Of a DNA stretch of 64,000 nt, positions 58,754-64,000 are shown one piece after another. The stretch is from contig BGKB01000003.1 in NCBI GenBank assembly GCA_003116975.1, forward strand, positions 310,001 through 374,000, in the 5' to 3' direction. This stretch comes from Aurantiochytrium sp. KH105 (lineage: Eukaryota > Sar > Bigyra > Thraustochytrida > Thraustochytriidae). Within the stretch, counting starts at the first letter, position 1, and every line of letters starts with the position of its first letter. A program made the position numbers and the translations under genes. The notes under the pieces are model-generated. The model searched no databases and was not told the DNA's origin. It was given only the letters and a program-made list of their open reading frames with translations.

Positions 58754-60721
58754 TCAATGATATTGCTGACCTGCGGTCGGAGGCAGGCGTTGCGGCGCAG
58801 AACGTCTCGGCGCAGCTCTGAGTGGCGCAGCTCTGAGTGGCGCAGCTCTCGGTGGCGGAGGGGGTGGCGTGCTTGATCCCATATGTGAAGGCGGAGGAGG
58901 AGGCGCCGCGTGAGGCTGCGCTCGCACTGGGGGAGCTCGAGGTGGCGGCGGAGGTGCATTTTGTGGATTGCGTGCCGGTGGACTTCGATTTGGTGCGGCT
59001 CGTGACGGTGCGGCTCGTGACGGCGGCGCGGCTCGTGTCGGCGCCGCTCGTCCTGGCGCTTGTCGCATCGGTGCAGAGTGTGTTGCTGGTGCTGATGGCG
59101 GCGGTGGCGGCGGCGGCTGTTGCTGGTATTGCTGTTGCTGGTATTGTTGCTGATACGAATGTTGCTGATGAGCAGGCTGCGAAGGGGGCTGATGAACAGG
59201 AGGTCCAAGCGACGAAGGCGGAGGAGGAGCTTGCTGTGGGACAGCTGTCGAATGTCCGCTGTTCTGCGAGAACGCCGAGTGCGACGCAGCAGGTGCTTGG
59301 CGCGCCGGCGCCGGCGCTGGAGTTTGATAGGAGGGGGTTTGCTGTTGCTGTTGCTGTTGTTGTTGCTGTTGCTCTTGGTGATGATGTTGAGGAGGAGGAG
59401 GAGGAGGAGGGGGACCGCTTGAAGACGGGGGCGCGGGGGGCGGCGCCGCGCTCGATGAAGCAAAGGGCGGAGGCGGAGGCGCGCTTGAACTTTGAGAGTA
59501 TGTCTGCGAAGTGGAACTTGTGTTCTCCTCCGCATTGTGAAGCGCGGGCGCCGCACGTTGCGCTGCAAAAGGTTGGCTATGCGGAACCGGTTGCGGACTC
59601 GTCGGCTTTGGCTGAGAAGTAGGCGCACCACTTTCGTGAGCAGCTTTCATCTCACGTTGCTTACGCATCCACTCGGGTTCCTGGCTCTCGCCATTAGCAC
59701 CGTGTGCTGGAGCGTGTTCGGTCGTATCCTCTGCACCTTGGCGCTGCTTGCGAGCCAGGGCCTTGGCTTGGATCATGCTCATCATGTCGTTCGCAGGCGC
59801 AGCAGGCTTTGGCGCCTCTTGCGGTTTTGGCTTGGGAGCTGACTTTTTCAGTTTGTTCTTGTTGAAGCCTTGGATGCCTGCGAGCAGAGGATTGCCACCA
59901 ACAGCCGGGGGGCTGTCTTGCTGCTGCGACGGCGGCGGCGGCGCGTTAGTTTCCGACGCATGGAGCTTGCTCTTGTCAAAGCCCTGGATTCCCGCAAGTA
60001 AAGGATTGCCTCCGGGGGGAGGACCAGAGGGCTGATCTTGCTGCGGTTGCTGTGCTTGCGGCATGGCTGGAGGCGCACCACCAGCATTGCCTCCACCGCC
60101 CGAGAAGAAGTCTCCAGGAAGCGATACACCGTCGCGCTGCGCCGCCTGCGCCACAGCGCCTTCCGGAAGTCCAGCTTTGAGCATTTTGGCATATTTGGCA
60201 TATTGCGGGTCAGCCTGCGACCCACCTCCCATTGAACCGGACTGGGCAGAAGCGCCCGGGCCGCTGTTGCCGCCCCCGCCTGAGAAAAAGTCACTAGGCA
60301 GCGTGACATTGTCGCGTTGCGCGGCTTGCATGACAGCACCCTCGGGGAGACCTGCCTTGAGCATTTTGCGATACTTGGCAAACTCGGCCTCTAAGGCCTG
60401 ATCGGCGACCGCGGCCGGCGGTGGAGGTTGCTGCTGATACTGTTGCGGCTGCTGAAACTGCTGAGACTGCTGATACTGCGGTTGTTGGTATTGCGCCTCC
60501 TGCCCATGGTGCTGCGGCGGTGGCGGAGCCGGGGCCGCAGATGCCTCAGACAAATACGTCGAGGGAACAGCACCCCGAAGTCCCGATCCGTCTGTAAAGG
60601 CAACCTCGGTCCAGCCGTCGCCGTAGTCCTGAACAAACTCCACGACCTGTCCCGAGTTCACAGTCACTGTGCTCTGCGCAGGGTCGCCCTGAAAGTCGTA
60701 CATGACGTTCATTATGGTCAT
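58754..60721 (-). CDS. SH3 / CCDC53-like / WH2 proline-rich actin-regulator candidate
   Basis: The 655-residue protein opens with an SH3 domain (~5-58: MYDFQGDPAQS, DGWTEVAF, GAVPSTYL). Two copies of a ~35-residue unit follow, with core AKYxKMLKAGLPEGAVxQAAQRD and ending DFFSGGG (near 115 and 175), similar to the WASH subunit CCDC53 helix. Two WH2-like motifs then repeat NPLLAGIQGF(D/N)KxKL (about 240 and 280), which bind actin monomers. The C-terminal half is proline-rich with poly-Gln and Arg-Ala-Ala-Pro repeats, suited to profilin and SH3 binding. It should act in actin assembly, as WASP/WASH relatives do, but no Arp2/3 CA tail is seen. The start is ATG 60721 (MTIMNVMYDF). Confidence 0.75.
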   Translation of the reverse strand: MTIMNVMYDFQGDPAQSTVTVNSGQVVEFVQDYGDGWTEVAFTDGSGLRGAVPSTYLSEASAAPAPPPPQHHGQEAQYQQPQYQQSQQFQQPQQYQQQPPPPAAVADQALEAEFAKYRKMLKAGLPEGAVMQAAQRDNVTLPSDFFSGGGGNSGPGASAQSGSMGGGSQADPQYAKYAKMLKAGLPEGAVAQAAQRDGVSLPGDFFSGGGGNAGGAPPAMPQAQQPQQDQPSGPPPGGNPLLAGIQGFDKSKLHASETNAPPPPSQQQDSPPAVGGNPLLAGIQGFNKNKLKKSAPKPKPQEAPKPAAPANDMMSMIQAKALARKQRQGAEDTTEHAPAHGANGESQEPEWMRKQREMKAAHESGAPTSQPKPTSPQPVPHSQPFAAQRAAPALHNAEENTSSTSQTYSQSSSAPPPPPFASSSAAPPPAPPSSSGPPPPPPPPQHHHQEQQQQQQQQQQQTPSYQTPAPAPARQAPAASHSAFSQNSGHSTAVPQQAPPPPSSLGPPVHQPPSQPAHQQHSYQQQYQQQQYQQQPPPPPPPSAPATHSAPMRQAPGRAAPTRAAPPSRAAPSRAAPNRSPPARNPQNAPPPPPRAPPVRAQPHAAPPPPPSHMGSSTPPPPPPRAAPLRAAPLRAAPRRSAPQRLPPTAGQQYH

Positions 60722-61275
60722 GGTTCTGCTAGGTAAATAAAATGAAATGTGGAGACCCTCTTCTTACTCGAGGCTCTTCGGCTGCGCTGCAAAAGCTGCA
60801 AGTACGCTCTCTTTCGCGCCGCCAGCGCAAGCCGCACACTTCGCGGTCGCGTCTCGAGCTCTCGCCAATCTCGCAAGAGTCACGTCAACTTTTGTCCGGG
60901 CTGCCGAGGTCGGCGTGGCTCGTGGCTCAGCTTCGGAGCTGCCGATCAGTCGCTCGCCCTTCGAAGAGCTAGCGCTCTCGCGGCGGCGCCGCGGCCGAGC
61001 GCCCTCGCGCGTGGCCTTCCCGCGCGCTTCCTCTCGCCCCTCCCCGCGCGTCGTCCGCGGCCCGGGGTCCGTCCGCGTCCCGCTCGAGCTCCGGCTCGAG
61101 TCGCGGCCTGGGAGCGACGATATCCAGTCTGCTTCTGCATGCATTTGAATCGATTCGAATTCAAAATCGTTCAAAAATTCAAATTCCTGCCACACTCAAA
61201 TCAACGCAGCGCAGCTTTTGCATTCCTAGATCGATCGAGCGATCGATCGATCGATCTCTGCGGCGGCAGAGCGCC
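60722..61275. promoter_or_regulatory. Divergent region between SH3/WH2 and F-box genes
   Basis: It contains a GATC repeat (61229-61256) just before the F-box start; low-complexity ORFs here are judged spurious. Confidence 0.45.
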
Positions 61276-62274
61276 ATGGGCTCCGTCGCGGCGCAGGTGC
61301 ACGCGGCGCTGGCGGGGCTGGGCTTCCGCGCGGCGCCCGGGCAGGCCCCGCTCGGCGACGCCTTCGGCGTCGCCGCCGTGTACGCGAGCGACCAGCCCGC
61401 GCCGCGGCAGCGCGAGGACCACGGTCCGCGAGGGACGCGCGCATCCGCGACAGCGACGGCAGCGACAGCGGCGACGACGACGAAGAAAACGGAGGCGGCG
61501 GCCCCGGAGCACGTCCTGGTGCGCGTGCTCGTGGTGCGCGCGTCCCCGCGGGCGAGCCGCTACATTGTGTACGCGCAGGCGGTCGACCCGTTGGCTTTTG
61601 GCGCGTGGGAGCGTCGTCGAGCCTCCGTCAAGGCCTCGCAAGGGAAGAACCACGACGCCCGAGCTGCTGCAGGACCTGGCGAGCCAGAAGGCGAAGACGA
61701 GGATGGATTCTTGAACGGGACGAGCAGCTGTGAACGAGGAGCAATAAATGACGGCAGCGAAATTGACTCGAAACATGCACATGGCGCCACGGAACAAGCA
61801 CGTGGCGCCTCGGAATATGCGCATGGCGCCTCGTCCTCCAGCGTTGCGTCATGTGCGGATTGCGATGATAAGGACGATGACGACGATGATGAGGTGCCTG
61901 GCATGGGAACCATACACACGCTTAAAGTTCACGCGAGAGGACTGAGCCAGGCTCGTTTGGAGCGACTTATCGCGTACCATCTCCTTCGTGATGCGCTCGA
62001 TCCATACGGGAACAGGCAAACGAATCTTCAGACGTTACCGCGTCATTTGTGGCTCTCTGTCATGGAACATCTCGAAATGGGTGATGTCTTGGCTACACTC
62101 AAGGTCTGCAAACGCTCACACGCATGGCACCAAGACAATCTGCTCTGGAAAACGCTACTTGAGCGAGATCGGATTGTGCAAGAGAGTGGTGACCTTCGAC
62201 TGCAAGTTTGGGGCCCTCGCCTTCCTGCTGGACTTGTAAGGAGGATTTCCACGCTTGCTCAATCGCTTTCTTGA
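61276..62274 (+). CDS. F-box protein
   Basis: The 332-residue protein starts at the ATG at 61276 (gccATGg). The F-box is near the C-terminus (~260-305): LPRHLWLSVMEHLEMGDVLATLKVCKRSHAW and DNLLWKTLLERD. It would bind Skp1 and bring substrates to an SCF ubiquitin ligase. The N-terminal ~80 residues are Ala/Arg-rich with weak strands; the middle is acidic with a short HGA-type repeat (AHGATEQARGASEYAHGAS) and an Asp run. No LRR, WD or Kelch substrate domain is visible, so targets are unknown. Confidence 0.78.
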   Translation: MGSVAAQVHAALAGLGFRAAPGQAPLGDAFGVAAVYASDQPAPRQREDHGPRGTRASATATAATAATTTKKTEAAAPEHVLVRVLVVRASPRASRYIVYAQAVDPLAFGAWERRRASVKASQGKNHDARAAAGPGEPEGEDEDGFLNGTSSCERGAINDGSEIDSKHAHGATEQARGASEYAHGASSSSVASCADCDDKDDDDDDEVPGMGTIHTLKVHARGLSQARLERLIAYHLLRDALDPYGNRQTNLQTLPRHLWLSVMEHLEMGDVLATLKVCKRSHAWHQDNLLWKTLLERDRIVQESGDLRLQVWGPRLPAGLVRRISTLAQSLS

Positions 62275-63928
62275 CTTTCTCGTCCATTGGCTGGCGATGG
62301 ATGTTTCTGCTCCCGTTGACCTCGGCCCGGCGCGGACAGCGCCGAGGCATTTGTATGATACGCGTACATTATGTAGATAAAAAGAAAAAGGGAAAAATCA
62401 CAAGTCCTATGAGCCCTCATCACTCGTAAGGTAAAGGATTGGAACTCACTGCTCGATTGTGCTTTACATATTTGCAGCAAATTTGCAAAAGAAGTCATTC
62501 CTTGACTTTCATGTCCTCACGCAAGGCTAGGCCTAGCTCTCTAGGGTCGGCATTGCAAAATACCGCAAGGCTCAACGATCAATCAGGGACAGTTGGCTCG
62601 CGACTCGCTGTCGCTCGCAAGGTGATCCGGTGAATGTGATTCGTGGCCGAACGAGGAGAGAGTGAGAGAGTGTGAAAAAAAGAAGCTTCACTTCGTTTTC
62701 TCCTCATTCAAACAGAACGACAAATCATTGGAACAACTTGAGACAAGACCAGTGAGTATCGCTTGTTCAGCCGTGTGATCTTCTTTGGGGGCCATTCTTC
62801 ATCCTCGAGATTTGGATTTGCCGCTTGGTGGTGTGACAGATGTTGATCCCCCACTTTCCCTAACCCTGAATGAGCAGATAAAAAGCAGATGCTTGGTGGC
62901 CCTTGGTGCTTAAGTATCTTGACATGAAGGCATTGGCATAGCTGTTGGTCAAATCAGAATTGTTGAGCGACCGTTGCCTGAACTTTGGCCAGAATGCATG
63001 TGATATCGCAATGCCTCGGCGTTTTGCGATGGGATTCGAAAGATGTCGTACACAACGGAGCAATCGTTTCTCATGATTGGTTGTTGCAGTATACAGATCA
63101 CGCCTGCCCAACAGAGATTGACTGCTTTGTTCGGCCGTCGCCCTCGTCCCTTTCAGTCTCAACGATGATCGTCGTTACGATTTTGCCTGGTGACGTCTTC
63201 GGTGAGATGTCTTTCTTGCGCCGGGGGCCGGGCAAAACAGTTACGTAGCGTCACCCCTACCTACCGCCACAATTTCCAATCTGTCACGCCATACAAAACA
63301 CCTTGTTGGTGACATTTTTTCCTGACACTTTGTCGTGACCAAACCAAGAATGACAATGGCCATCTTGTAGACCAACAAGCAGATGAAAAGCAACGACGAG
63401 CCATCAACTTGAGCCTATTCCTTCAGGATGGGTACAAGTTTTGTTTCCCAGTCAACAAACCCCCTTCGTTGGCTCGTCCTTTACATCGCCTTCTTGAGGC
63501 GTTTCGAACGAGTCCTGCTGGTGTTGCTCCTCATTGCCTTGAAGCGCTGGCGGCTTGCCTTGCCCATCCATCGCCACCTTCCCACTTGCAGGTGCGCCCG
63601 CCTCATCCACCATCCCAGGCGCTTCGGTTGCCATGATAGCAGTTGCCCGCCTGCGTCGCCACCACGCCTTGTGGATCTTTTTCGATCTTTCTACTGAGAA
63701 GCAGGGAAGTAGGCAAGCAAACCAGCAACCGCGCAGGCAGGGAGGCAGGCAGGGAGGCAGGCAGACCAGCAACCGCGCAGGGAGGCAGTGTCACGCAGCC
63801 ACGCAGACCAACAACCGAGCAGACCGCGCACGCAGGCACACAGGAACAAACGCCTTGCCGGGCCTTTTCCTGGCTACACAAATCAAGAATTGATCCAAGG
63901 CAACTCTTGACGGTACCGGTACGATACG
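62275..63928. other. Terminal gene-poor region with a CNBD remnant
   Basis: About 1.65 kb with few clear features: TAGGCCTA at 62528-62535, a TTAGGG-like CCCTAACCC at 62860-62868, the cyclic-nucleotide-binding remnant, and a 16-bp direct repeat (63721-63736 and 63765-63780) in a GGCA-rich tract. Confidence 0.5.
62985..63248 (+). pseudogene. Cyclic nucleotide-binding domain remnant
   Basis: One frame ends in LPGDVFGEMSFLRRGPGKTVT then TAG. GDxFGEMSFL is the phosphate-binding core of cyclic-nucleotide-binding domains, where an Arg-Ala-Thr or similar would follow. The preceding ~60 residues include weak strand patterns (VVHNGAIVSHDWLL). There is no ATG-led intact gene, and the frame stops just after the core. 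This could be a decayed domain or an exon of an unseen spliced gene. Confidence 0.35.
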
Positions 63929-64000
63929 ATGGCGTGCGGAATCTGTGGTCAAGGTGGACACAACTCGTCGACGTGTCCGAACTCGAACAAGTGTGGCAAT
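63929..64000 (+). CDS. Zinc-knuckle (CCHC) protein, 5' part only
   Basis: An ATG at 63929 opens MACGICGQGGHNSSTCPN, a clean CX2CX4HX4C zinc knuckle, and the frame is open to the window end (24 codons). Zinc knuckles of the CGxCGxxGHNxxTC type bind single-stranded nucleic acid or proteins and occur in transposase-, nuclease- and RNA-binding proteins. The rest lies outside the window, so no family can be given. Confidence 0.6.
   Translation, partial: MACGICGQGGHNSSTCPNSNKCGN

Noticed and set aside
1-64000. CRISPR arrays, bacterial operons, ribosome binding sites or phage genes
   Set aside because: Gene content, spliced genes and spacing are eukaryotic; no spacer-repeat array or prokaryotic signal was seen.
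1-64000. tRNA or rRNA genes
   Set aside because: No T-loop/acceptor pattern or rRNA block was recognised by eye; a tRNAscan-SE and Infernal run would settle this.

Overview
The window is nuclear DNA from a protist. Genes are mostly single long exons on alternating strands. Where introns occur they are short to medium and GT-AG; five are visible, one each in the disrupted receptor gene, RPL23, RPS10 and the ATG1-like kinase, plus weaker hints elsewhere. Gene content is eukaryotic: cytosolic ribosomal proteins, Atg1-type and STK32-type kinases, PP2C phosphatases, RING, F-box and ankyrin proteins, a mitochondrial fission factor and a SECIS-binding protein. A TMEM231-like ciliary transition-zone protein implies a flagellated stage. 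High GC, few introns and this gene set suggest a stramenopile, most likely a thraustochytrid-type labyrinthulomycete; that placement is inference, not shown by a marker gene.

Layout. 1-5.5 kb: a Cys-loop-like channel, a RING E3, an MSS51-C protein and a sterol-desaturase-family enzyme. 5.5-12.1 kb: a GC-rich repeat tract, then a large FG-GAP / cysteine-rich / multi-TM receptor-like gene broken by several stops and frameshifts. 12.3-19.9 kb: two divergent, related kinases with altered HRD motifs, then an STK32/YANK-like kinase with DFN in place of DFG. 20-26 kb: a MORN/zinc/PB1-like protein, MTFP1, MMADHC and a secreted Cys-rich protein. 26.8-32.2 kb: a doubtful GC-rich gene, a membrane-anchored PP2C, an ankyrin protein and an acidic unknown. 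32.8-40 kb: SBP2-like protein, then RPL23 and RPS10 divergent across a 1.3-kb promoter, then TMEM231. 40.8-50.8 kb: a very long secreted repeat protein ending in a J domain, an ATG1/ULK-like kinase, a PhoD-type phosphatase and a GNB1L/ASA1-like WD protein. 51-62.3 kb: a second PP2C, a 3-kb microsatellite-rich gene-poor tract, a GST, a Nudix hydrolase, an SH3/WH2 actin-regulator candidate and an F-box protein. The right edge has a cyclic-nucleotide-binding remnant and the start of a zinc-knuckle gene.

The genes form no operon or single pathway. Themes are signalling (three Ser/Thr kinases, one ATG1 kinase, two PP2Cs), translation (RPL23, RPS10, SBP2) and membrane/cytoskeleton functions. The most striking features are the mirror-image 21-bp repeat arrays around paired telomere-like boxes in the RPL23-RPS10 promoter, the roughly 30-unit LC...C repeat protein fused to a J domain, the multiply disrupted receptor gene, and a recurrent 8-bp palindrome TAGGCCTA found only outside the called genes.
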